Below, piece after piece: positions 14,001 to 26,000 of a DNA stretch of 64,000 nt. The stretch covers positions 3,596,001-3,660,000 of the forward strand of contig CM055609.1 in assembly GCA_029379385.1 (NCBI GenBank), given 5' to 3'. Under the pieces are notes generated by a model, which searched no databases, had not been told where the DNA came from, and worked only from the letters and a program-made list of their open reading frames with translations. This DNA is from Quillaja saponaria (Eukaryota; Streptophyta; Magnoliopsida; Fabales; Quillajaceae). Both the position numbers and the translations under genes were made by a program. How positions within the stretch are numbered: the first letter of the stretch is position 1; every line of letters begins with the position of its first letter.

Positions 14001-17000
14001 ATGTTAAAGGGGGCACATGTTTATTCATTCTTAACTGCCGCATCTACTATCAGCTTCAACGACTTTCAATACCAATGTAATTGCTGGTTCTGTGATTCGC
14101 TTCAACTACCATTAACATAACCACTATTCTATGCTAGCCTTCAAATATGAAGATACCTCCACAGGCTGGTGCTCTTCTGTCTGTTGACATTCACACTAAG
14201 CACCAATGACTACTTCACAAACTTATTACTGTTTATACAATGAAGCTTGTAGTACTTATGAGATGGATGATGAAATATTTTCCTATATGCAGGTTGATTT
14301 GCTTAATATACTTGGCGAGAAACATAGGCTATATGATTTTCTGAACACATTCTCCTTAAAGTGTTCTCATTTGCTTTTCAACAAGGAGCATGTAAAAGCA
14401 ATTCTTTTGGAGACCTCCATACAAAAGGCTGCTGGAAATGGTCAATCTACTCTATCATGCATGAATCTGCTGGTGGTAAAAACAAGTCATTACTACAGTT
14501 TTGGCACTTTATGTTTGATTCTGAAGTAATTTTATCTTAGTAGTGTTTGGTGGTGATATTCTACATTTTTCTGGGTTTAGAATTAGGATTGCACTCTGTT
14601 GAAACATTTTGAATTTTTATCATGCCTTTCTTCTATTTTGTCGATGACATTTGCCTTCTTCTAAACTTTGCTTGTGCCAATTATATAATAAACTCTATTA
14701 AGCTTTTTCTTACTGGTAATTGAGAGTTTGTGGCATTATGGCCGTTGTAATTACCAATTCTATCTTTTTTCTTATTTTACAAAGACCAGTTTTAGTTTAC
14801 CATTTTCTTGTGATAAATTACAGATTCTTGCGTGCTTCAGTCCATTGCTTCTTGTTGGAAGTGAAGAAGAGCTGGTAAATTTACTCAAAGACGACGATGA
14901 TATAATTAAAGAAGGTGTTTTGCATGTTTTAGCAATGGCTGGTGCTACCATACGGGAACAACTGGCAGTGTCATCAAGGTGACACTATTGAAGTAGTTGA
15001 CTCATTAGGTGTATTTCTTTGAATACTTTTTTCTAACCTTGTTGTCTACATGCAGTTCCATAGACCTTATGTTGGAAAGGTCATGTTTAGAAGGCAGTCG
15101 AAGGCAGGCCAAGTATGCTGTACATGCGCTGGCCTCAATAACAAAGGACGATGGCCTTAAGTCTCTCTCTGTTCTATACAAGGTGAAGTTATATAATTTC
15201 TTGCATTATTGTTGAGCTCAGTTGCAGTTTCTCTTATCATAAAAAGATTGTTGTTATCATTAGAAATGTTATTATATGTTGCAGAAGCTGATGATTCTCA
15301 CCTTATTTGCAGAGACTTGTAGATATGCTGGAGGAGAGAACACATTTGCCTGCAGTACTACAGTCTCTGGGGTGCATAGCTCAGACTGCAATGCCTATTT
15401 TTGAAACTAGGGAGAATGAAATTGAAGAATTTATAATAAACAAGATTCTGAAATGTCATAGTGTATGCTTTTGAAGATCCATTGGACTCATGCACTTGTT
15501 TATGATATGTAAACGGAGGTTTTGAATTTCCATTTATAAACATGCTTGTTTGTTTCAGAAACCAGGTGACACAAAATTGTCTTGGGATGATAGAAGTGAT
15601 CTTTGCATGCTGAAGGTTGGTTATTTAAAGCAGAATGGACATTCTGTTTTTTTTTTTTTTTTTTTTTTTTCTTGTGTGTGTTTGGTGGGGTCTTCTCTGT
15701 TTGAAAATAATAGGGATATGTCAGTGATTCCTGTTGTTTTTTCTCCTCTTCTCCCCTCTCCTCCTCCTTTCCTCATTTGTTTTCTTGTCTTTTTGTTGCA
15801 GATATATGGCATAAAGACTTTAGTTAAGAGCTATTTGCCTGTCAAAGATGCTCATATTCGGCCTGGTATTGATGGTCTTCTAGATATCATTAAAAACATA
15901 CTTTCTTTTGGAGAAATATCTAAAGATGTTGAATCAAGGTAATATCAGCTGCAGGAAAGTGTTGCTTAATAATATATTTAGGAAGTCTGTATTGCTTTTC
16001 ATTTCTCTGTGAGATTTAGTTTAAACTGTTTCTCAAGAGTTCAAATTTTAAGTACTCCTTACAGTTCGGTAGATAAGGTCCATCTGAGGCTTGCTTCTGC
16101 AAAGGCAGTGCTTCGTATGTCAAGACAATGGGATCATAAGATACCTATTGATATCTTCCACTTAACTTTGAGGACATCAGAGGTGGGGTCCTTTATTCTA
16201 ATAACTTCCCCTATGAGACTTTATAACTTCTTTGTTATGGTGTTCTGAGATAGAAAACTGCTTTTGTTCTCATATTCACACAAGCATGTTGGTGAGTTTT
16301 GATTTATGTACCAAGTAACTGCTTGTTTCTTATCTTGGATTTTGCAGATTGGTTTCCCTCAAGTAAAGAAGATTCTGCTTAGCAAAATTTATCAGTATAT
16401 AAAGGATCGGCTATTGGATGGAAAATATGCTTGTGCCTTCTTGATTAACATATTTGGATCCAAACAGGATGAATTTGCAGAGGTTTGCTTTGATCCTTAT
16501 TCTGTGTTGCAGTCTAGCTCAAATTATGTTTTCTCAGAATTTATGGTCTTCTGTTCACTCCTATTCGATTATGCAGCATAAACAGGACCTTGCTGACATT
16601 ATCCTAATGCATCACCAACATAAGGCAAGACAACTTTCTTTGCAATCTGATGCAAATTCCTCAACAGCCTTTCCTGAATGTATCCTCCCATACTTAGTTC
16701 ACATGCTCGCTCACAGTTCATGTCCCAATGTTGATGACTGCAAGGATGTTAAAGCATTTGATCATATATACCGGTATGAATAGTCATGCATTTATTTACT
16801 TCTCTATAGTGGTGTTTCATGTTTTACAGCTTTGTGTATTATAGGGACTAAAATTTGTTTAGTGAAAGCTTTTCTTTGCTATTCCACTCTTCAAGAATGT
16901 CAATTTCCTTATTGGTGCATAATTGATGCAAGTTTCCCTATCTGTGAAGATTGCAAAGCTGAAAATGGTACATTTCTAAGTATTCTTTATGGGTTTGAAC

Positions 17001-20000
17001 ATGTTCTCACATGAAATCTTTCAGGTTCATAATTTTGATCATATTATAGTCTTCCCACCGGTCTGATATATGAAATTGGCACCTTGAGGATACAGTAGAT
17101 ATAAAAAAGGAAGGTGTAATATGGTGTTTTATACTTTTTTCTTTTCATTTTGGTTCCACATTATGGGATAGCCCTCCTCAAATTCCAGTCACCCATAAAC
17201 AGAATCTACCTCTTGATGGCCAAGTGTTATTTCTTGGACGAGAAAAGCTGGGAAAAAGCTGATTATATCCCTCATGTCAAAATTTTTCCAAGTAAACACC
17301 CTGTTAAATAAAATAGAATAAGGAAAAAAGAGTGTGTGCTTAATTGATATCTCAAAGCATACACCTATAAGCTTTATTTATAGTAAACAATAAAACATAG
17401 GTTTTCACATCTAAGCAATGTGGGACTACACAATACATTAATATTATATTTCTAACACTTCCCTTCAAGATGGAGCATATAATGCTCAATCTTGTATAAA
17501 TAAAACTCAATTATCAATCTCAACACTCTCCTCACTTACAATAACTTAAGAACAATAGGTTAAGTTTCAATCTGTTTGATGAAAGTATTAGTACCTGTGA
17601 ACAATAGTCGTGTTGGCTGGAAAGAGGCATGACTAGATTTGTCGGAAAAATAAAAAAGAACCATTGAAGAAAGGCAGATCGGGATTTTTCAAAAAAATGA
17701 AAGGAGCACCGCTGAAAAGAGAAGCAGTGGGAAAGTTCACGAAGGTACTGTTGAACTGTCAAACCCTAAAACAAAAGAGACATAAAAAGAAAAGGGGTTG
17801 AGAATAGATAACGAGGGATAGGGAAAAGAGGAAATAGTTAGGCTTGAATGGAGGAAATAACTAGGCTTAATGATGGTTGGCTGCAAAGCCCCTTTTTTTT
17901 TTCTTCATGTGGTGGCTTAAGAAAAAGAAAAAGAGGATTAGGATTTTTGGAAATCGGGCTAAGACCGGTCTCAGGTTTCAAACCTGCTTTCATACCATGT
18001 TAAATAAAATAGAATGAGAAAAAAAGATTGTGGGCTTGATTGATATCTCAAAGCCTACTCCTGTAAGCTTTATTTATTATAAACAATAAAATATAGATTT
18101 TCACATTTAAGCAATGTGGGACTATACAATACATTAATATTATATTACTAACAAAATGCTTGATATGACTAAGTCTAAAAGTTTAAATCACTGAGGCCTA
18201 GAAAGAATTATGATGGGTGTAATATGGACCAAACAAGTTTGTTGGTAGATGTAGCTTTTTCTATTGGCACAAAGGTGAAAAAGCTTCAGTCTTGTCTCTA
18301 GCAACTATCCTGCCATCTGTAACAAGAGGACTGATATTCTTTTATATATTTATAAGGTAATATTATGATGCATAAGTCAATGCAAACCACTTCCAGGGGT
18401 CCATTTACTAATTTGTCTGCTGCTCCGTGTCAACTGGGCTCGTTTACGAGTGTTGTACAAGTATCCAGGTCTGACACAGTTACGATTGGTATCTTGCAAG
18501 TTTTTCCTTATATAGAGAAATATACCCTAGTAGCCTTGTCCATTTAAGTTGTCCATTAAGTGTAGGACACCCATATGTTGAGGTAAAGTGAAAAGCCCGG
18601 GTAACAGAGCTGCTTCTAAACTAGTGTTACCAATAATTAGTTTTAACACAATTTTTTCCAATTGATTTTCTGTAAACTGTTGTATTGTAAGAGACACATA
18701 TGTAACATCCTCCTGCATTTAATTTTGGTAAGAGTGGTTGTCTTCTGAGTCTGTTCTACATCATATATCAGTCACTGTTATCAGTATAAAAAAGATGCTC
18801 AAATTTTCTGTTATTTCATAATCGCTCTGATTCATGTATATGTATGGAATTCTTATGCATTGTGACTTCTTGATCTTATTCTGGATTTTCAGGCAATTGC
18901 ACCTAGTATTATCCATGCTGATGCATAGAGATGAGGATGTCAAGTCAGAAGAAACTGTCAACAAAGAAGAGGAGAGTATATCTGCTATAATTTCTATCTT
19001 TCAAAGTATCAAGAACTCTGAAGATATAGTTGACAGAACAAAGTCTAAGGTTAAACATACTTAATACTTTTTTGTATTTGTTAGCATTGAAATGAAGGAT
19101 TTTCCCCTTTCTTTTGAAAAGAAAAGTTAAGATCTGAACACGTGCATAAAATACAAACTTACCATGTGATCCTTGAAATTCCAGAACTCTCATGCAATTT
19201 CTGACCTTGGCTTATCAATCACCAAGTTTTTAGTGCAAAAGGAAGTTGATCTACAAGGATTGACTCAATCAGTCTCTCTGCCATCTATGCTATACAAAGC
19301 ATATGAGAAGAAGGAAGGGGATGATTCTATGGTAACTAATGCTTGGAATTCTATTACCTTACTTTATTTAAGCTTCTTCATACTGGTCAGAAGACTTTGA
19401 AGCCTGAACATCTTGGGGAAAAAAATATGAAAAAAATATAAAAAAATATAAAAAAATAGAAGACTTGTTGATTCTTGCCATGTTTTTGGTGAGAGTTGAT
19501 CATTTTTGTTTTAATGTCACGCACTACCTTGGTATTACATGATGTGGAATTATGTTGAGAGTTTTTGTGGCAATTATTGTATAACTTTGATTTAGACATT
19601 AGGGTTGGGTGGCTACCTACGTCTCTTGTTTACTTGAAATTCTCACGACGGTTTACTGTCCTTTTTCTTTTGCAGAAAAGTACCACCTGAAAGGGGTGAA
19701 TTTTTTCATGGTCATTTTGACTTCATACTAATTAACTGATGCTTTTAATTTATCAAATTATTGTGCTTTTGCTCCAATTTAGAAGTTCACTCAATTTATC
19801 AAGTGAAGCTATTTCCCTGCAATTAATCTGCACTAGTAACCCCCTCCCTTGTCTTCCATTGCATGAGGCCTGTAATGAGGTAGAATTTGTGATGGTCTTT
19901 CTTATCCACTGGGCGTGAATTTGGGTTTATTGTCATTGTTTTTCTTTTGAAGAATGGCCGATAATTATATTCAGAGATATGACATCACCCCTGTTGAAAT

Positions 20001-23000
20001 GTGAATTATCTAGACTGATTTATTCTTGACTTGATTCTGGCAAAGTTATTTAGAGATATGACACCATTTACTGACATGTAAATAATCCAGATTAATCAAT
20101 TCTTAACCTGATTCTGAAAAAGCCAAAAGAAATTTCAACCTAATGTAGTTTGTATTGAACTCATTGAAGATGACTGCATAATTCTTTGCTTAACCATTTA
20201 AAATTGCATCGATCATTTCCAGTTATATAGCATGCCTTAATAGCATTACATGCATATTTCGGCAGGGAAGTGAAGGGGAAAACTGGTTGACTGATGAAAG
20301 TGCCCTGGCTCACTTTGAATCCCTTGAACTGGAACCGGTATGTTTGCCGCATATCTGACATTCACATGATCATTTTTGGTGCATTTTGATTCTCAAAATA
20401 AGTCTTAATGTTTCTTTTGCACATCAGGTTCTCTCGGAATCTGCTGAGGGTAAGGTTCTAAAGGACAATGAAAAAGAGGGGAATGATTTGCCTCTAAAGA
20501 ACATGATAAAAAGCATAAAATCTCAGGGAACCAAGCGCAAAAAGGTTAAGAGAAACAAGTCTGTACCAGCTGAAAATAAAAAGGCTGAAAATGATGTTGA
20601 TATCTTGAAAATGGTGAGGGAAATTAATTTAAATAACTTGCGGATGTCTCCTAAGTTTGAAGCAAACAATGGTCATGAATATTCTCCGAAAAAGAATACA
20701 AAACTGGATTCGGTGGGTACATCAATTAGAAAAAGAAAAGCTGCAGAAGAAACACCTGTTCCAGTGCCTAAACGTCGAAGGTCTTCATTTTCCCATAGCG
20801 GTCTCAGATCGCCAAGTAGCAATTCAAAGTCTTCTCAGGGTGTTTCAGAGGATGATTTCCTTCAAGTCAAGGTTTGTTTGCTTCAATTCAATAAGTTGGG
20901 TAAAGAACCTTTTCCTGAAGTAAAAGATAAAATATCTATACTGAAAAAAATATCTATGCAGAAAAAAAGGTTAAAAAGTGCTGAGTCAGACCTGTTGGTA
21001 TTCTCATTAAAGCAGAAAGCCAAAGGCTCCAACAGGGGTCATAATGTGGAGGGAAACAAAGTTGGAGATGCAAATAAGTGTGATTTGGTGGTAAAGTTTC
21101 GATGTTTTATTTGCTATCCAAGTTCTATTACAATATTACATATTAGTCTATAAAATTATTAATATCATACATGTATTTCTACCAGTCTTGGCATGGCTGA
21201 AAGAAATTACAGTTCTATTTACTTTCAGAGTTCCATACATGTTTGTCTGTAACGTATTAGTGTTGTATATTCTTCTTATTTTCTACATGTCTTGTAGGAG
21301 CCTGATGTTCTAATAGAAACTGATAAGTCTATCAGTAGTAATGTGAAGTCTTCCACTGATCCAATTCGAAAGCGCAAAAGAAAAAGCATTGCACGATTGG
21401 CAAAGGTTAGCTCTTAGTATCTTTCTTTGTCAATGCGAAGTGATTGTCTTAATGTGAGTTTCTATATTATATATTTGTATTAAACGGGACACTCATAATA
21501 GGTACTCAAGATTAATGTTAACATGCTTTAATAGTTGCTTTTGTTGTTGCATTTTCTCTCCTTTTGTACTTCATTTATTTCCTATGCTCATTTGCTGTGT
21601 GTCATTTCTAAGTTTGACTAACTTTTCCCCCTAATTGTTCAAAGCTCTGACTGTCTTTTGCTGCTAAAAAGTGTCAAAAGCACTCAAACTAATTTGATCT
21701 GTTATGAGTAAATTAGATTTGCAAAATATTTTTGATATGGCACTTAGTTTGGTTAAGTTTATTTTTGGGTGTCATAATTCTTATGTCCTGCTATTGCTTT
21801 TCCTTTTCTTTCCAGAGTGTAATATACGCATTGTTAACATATTTTGATAAAATTCCCTTTTTTTAATTCTTCTTTTTATACTCAACTCAACTAAGCCTTA
21901 AAATCCCAAACTAGTTGGGGTCAGCATAAGAATATTTTTCCTCCCTTCGCATCGATCCAATTCTTCTTTTTATACTGATAAATTTTTCCTTTTTCTCCTT
22001 TTCCATTCTGATTTTCCGCTTCCTGTCTTACAACCTTTAGATGTTCAGGTTCTATTCCAATTTTGGATGAAACTATGATGTTATCTTTACTGTGTTTAGG
22101 TAGAAATTTTCGTGGTCAACTGTGTACTCACTATCTCTTCTCAGAAACCATGCTTTTGCTTCAGTTCGTATATGTAACTTATACCAAGGAATTATCTGAA
22201 CTTCCTAAACACTCGAACTACTGATTTTTGTCCACCATCACCTTACACCAGAAAAAAGAAGAAGCACAATTTATGTGTAGATTTTGTACTAAATACAGAA
22301 CTTCAGGTTGCTTGATGATGAGTTTACACTTATTTTAGAAGCTTCAGCTGTTAAAGCTTGGATGTATGTAGTTACTTAACTTGGTCCTCATGAGGACGTT
22401 TTGTCCTTGTTCCTTAATGATTTGTTTGACATTTTTCGTTTGCTATGTGTTTTCAAAGAGACCTTCTAATTCTTAATTAATTAATGTATTGGCAGGTAGA
22501 GTGATGGTGTCTAATGATTTATGATTTCCATCAACTTCCTTAGACTTATATTTATTTTCTTTGTCTCCACACAGTGCACATCAAAGGAAGGTCAAATAGA
22601 TATTGCAGACTTGATTGGTTGCCGAATAAAAATTTGGTGGCCTATGGATAAGGAGTAAGTACCCTTTTGGCATATTAACTGGGCAGGTGCAGAAGCAAAA
22701 GAATTTTCTCTTTTTGGTCATTTTTTTCTTTCAAAAGATTAAGCAAATTTTAAGGTGCTGTTCATTTGTCATCTACCTTGTCAAGGCCCAAAATAATTAT
22801 CTGTCAAGCTGTTTTTAGAATTGCCAAGTTCTAATTTAACAACCTTTTCTTCAAGAATGAGGAGGCTTCACTAGAAAAACTGAAAAGAACCTTTTTATCC
22901 ATATGGTTTCAATGGATGTCTATTCACCCTTCTTTTCACTCCGTTGAGTCTCTTGTGGATTTCTTCAGAGTTTGAATTGTACTTAGTAGTGTTTCTTTGT

Positions 23001-26000
23001 GGCCTTTGGCAGCTTGTGTACAAAAAACTTTCCTTTTTAATAAAATCTTTTTACTTATAAAAAAAAAGTGGAAATGCTTGTTCTGGCAATTTGGCATGGA
23101 GACTTCTTGCCCGGTTGTTTCTTCTCATATATAAAATAACGTGTGTTTGAGTTTTCATGACAGTACTCTCTCTGAAGTTCTCACCTAGAATCCATTAATA
23201 ATCTAATCATTTATTCGTATTGACAGAACAATCATATCCAAACTTATTGAAGACAGCTATGTCAAATATTTCAGAAATTTTTTCCAGCTCAATACCAATT
23301 TGTACAATTGCAGTCAATGGCATTTGGTTCTGTTTGAAGCATCATTACCACTTCCCATGAACAAATCCATTCAAGAGTTTTGCTGTTCTTACTCCCCTTC
23401 TTTATCATACTCTTCCTGTTAATTGCTTTGTAATGTTGTAGTATCATCTGGTGGTGACTCTATTTCTGTGGCATATCTGGATGCCTTGCTTCAATTCTAG
23501 AGGCTGTATTCTACAAGTTTATTGTTTCTAGTGCATTTTCAATTTAACTCGTAGAACTTTTGATTACATTTGGTGCTTCCTTGATGTATCTTATTGCTAT
23601 GATTTATAGGTTTTATGAAGGCACGGTTAAGTCTTACGACCCTGTCAAAAGGAAGCATGTGGTAAGTTGGACTTTGTTGCACTCTTCCTTTCTCTAGGAA
23701 TTTTGAAATATTCAATTTTATCCAGATATCTAGCTAGTATTTAGAAATGATTTGGTTTGATTTTGTATGTGGAAGATATTATATGACGATGGTGATGTAG
23801 AAATACTTCGTTTAGAAAAGGAGCGCTGGGAGCTTGTTGACAAGGGTCGGAGGGCTACAAAGGTTTAAGATTTTCATCAATATTCTTTCTCTATCTTATC
23901 CAATTCATTTTCTTCTGTAGAATAATTAATATATTTAAATGCTACTTTTTATGAACTTTCCAGAATTTAAAATCATCCAAGAGTCCCTCTACTCTGGAAA
24001 AGTAAGTCTTGCTTTCAAGTACAGTTTATAGATTTGTCTGTCAATTTCTGTGTGTGTGTGTGTGTGTTATCTAGAAAAATATGGAAATAGTTATTGTATT
24101 TGGTGTGGTGTATTTTTGTCTGTCTGCTTGCTCCATGTTTTTTATGTCTATCTTTACCAGCTTTTTGGCATACTGCTTGCATATTTCCCTCCTTGACTTT
24201 TTTGTCTTACTTTTCCGCCTTCGTAATTGTTGTTTAGGTCATCTGGGCTGAGAAATAAAAATTCCAGTGGTTCAAAGCATAAAAAGCCAGCTAAGACGTG
24301 AGTAAAAAAAATAAATAAATAATTCTGGCATTGTTACTGCACATCTATATTTCATTTCTATTCTAAGGATTTAATTTGGATGATTGTTTTATAGTGTTAA
24401 TGGAAAACGAACTCCAAAAAAAAGTGTGAAACGTGGACAAAAAGGTGCATCAAGAATTAGGTTTCTCGAAGGGGTTGGCAAAGAGAGTTCTGAAATATCA
24501 AATCTCGAAGAGGCAGTGACATCTAAAGTTGGTGAAATGAATTCAGGTGATCTAATTTTACAGAATTCATATTGATGTGGACTTGCTTTACCTTCATCTT
24601 GGTCATGTCGCTCATCATATATGGTATATACACATGTAGATGTGTGTGTGTACTGTGAGAGGAAAAATCCAATTCATTGATCTTCACCTTGAGTGACTCT
24701 TTTACAAGGTATGAGGGTCTCTTTAACCAAGTGGTCCACAGTTCGAATCCTGGACTCTCCTGTTTTATATGTCAAGCTAGGTTTTGTAGATCTGTCTCTG
24801 TCCATGCTTTCATGTTCATTGGACTTGTGTTTCTCCACATTTTTTAGCAAACTTTATGTAAGGTGTTTGAAGAGTTTGTATCCTGCTTGAGCATGTCTGT
24901 TTTGTGTGCATACTTACTAATTTATTTTTCTTGAATACTTTATGGAATTTGGGTTCTAGGATCTGAGTGTGTACTGTCCAAGTGTTCATTTAGTATATCA
25001 ATTAAAGGTGCTGAAGTCAGTTAGACTGTTGATTTCAGAATTTCATTCACTTTAGACGGGGAAGGCTGAGGGTTAAAGTCTGGCTGCATATGCATGTGCC
25101 AAGCAGCCAGTGAGAGACAATTGTCTGATAAACACACATTCATACAGCCATGTGCAGGCAACATAAGATTAGTGGGAATGTGATATATGTCCCTATGGAA
25201 AAAAAAAAAAATGAAAGAATTGTATATTTTCATGAGGCTTGATTATTAATGTAAGTACAATTGAGGCAATGGAAGAAAAAAGATGTTAAAAAATCTGGAG
25301 GAGCCTATTGTCGTTTTGCCTGCATAGAGAAATTCCATTCAGCAAGAATAATTGCATGAAGAAGGGTTGAAATAAAAAAGATGTCTAGGTAGATAGAGTA
25401 GGATGCATCTATCAAACATGCATAGAGAAGTTTAATTTTGTGACAATCAGGCTGAAAAGGGTTGTCTCATAAAACATGGCATGTCTGTTGCATGGGTACT
25501 CTTCGAATTGTTCACTGATGATGGAATGAGAAAACGCTAGATGCTTACTGAAATTCTGAGTGCAGTGTTCTAAATTCTAATATCACTGATGTGGCATTAG
25601 TTTTTCTTGGGTTCAACCAGCTAATCCTTTGACTTGTCAATCTTTAAAAATGCCAGTGTTTTTTTTAAATGATTACACAAAATAATCCTTATTTATGTAC
25701 CATCCTTCTACTATGTGTCTGTTTAAAAATGCCAGTGTTTCTTTTAAATGATTACACAAAATAATCCTTATTTATGTACCATCCTTCTACTAGGTGTCTG
25801 TTTGAAACTTATTGGATGGCTACAGGGATGTGGATGATCATTATTAATGGGGAACTTACTTCAGGGTTGAAACAGAGAATTTTATTGAGTCCTTTTTTAT
25901 ATGTTTGTTTCTCATCATCTAAATAATACTAGATAGAACTTTATAAAGCTTTTCTTTGCATAAAACGTCATCATCAATTTGTTTTATATTTTTCACAGGC

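Larger units (their letters stand above)
17302..18153 (-). mobile_element. TRIM-type LTR retroelement (852 bp, no coding region)
   Basis: Two direct repeats of 156 bp, 17302-17457 and 17998-18153, each begin TGTTA and end TAACA and differ at about 15 positions by eye. They flank a 540-bp interior. Read on the minus strand, the right repeat is followed by TGGTATGAAAGCAGG, like the TGGTATCAGAGC primer site complementary to initiator tRNA-Met. The purine tract CTTGAAGGGAAG precedes the left repeat. This places the element on the minus strand. No gag or pol is visible, as expected for terminal-repeat retrotransposons in miniature. Flanking 5-mers (CACCC, AAATG) do not match, so no target duplication remains. 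Confidence 0.85.
16774..18892 (+). other. PDS5 intron 20, carrying a retroelement
   Basis: A 2.1-kb intron that splits an Arg codon (CG|G). It contains a complete small LTR element at 17302-18153; the rest is unremarkable AT-rich sequence. Splicing still joins the frame correctly, so the insertion appears tolerated. Confidence 0.75.

Noticed and set aside
17532..17762. Minus-strand open frame of 76 codons inside the TRIM element
   Set aside because: No Gag, protease, RT or integrase motif; the composition looks like chance, as expected for a TRIM.
24715..24770. tRNA-like words (AACCAAGTGG and GTTCGAATCC) in PDS5 intron 31
   Set aside because: The A-box-like and B-box-like words are only about 8 bases apart and no cloverleaf can be folded, so this is not a tRNA gene; at most a SINE remnant.
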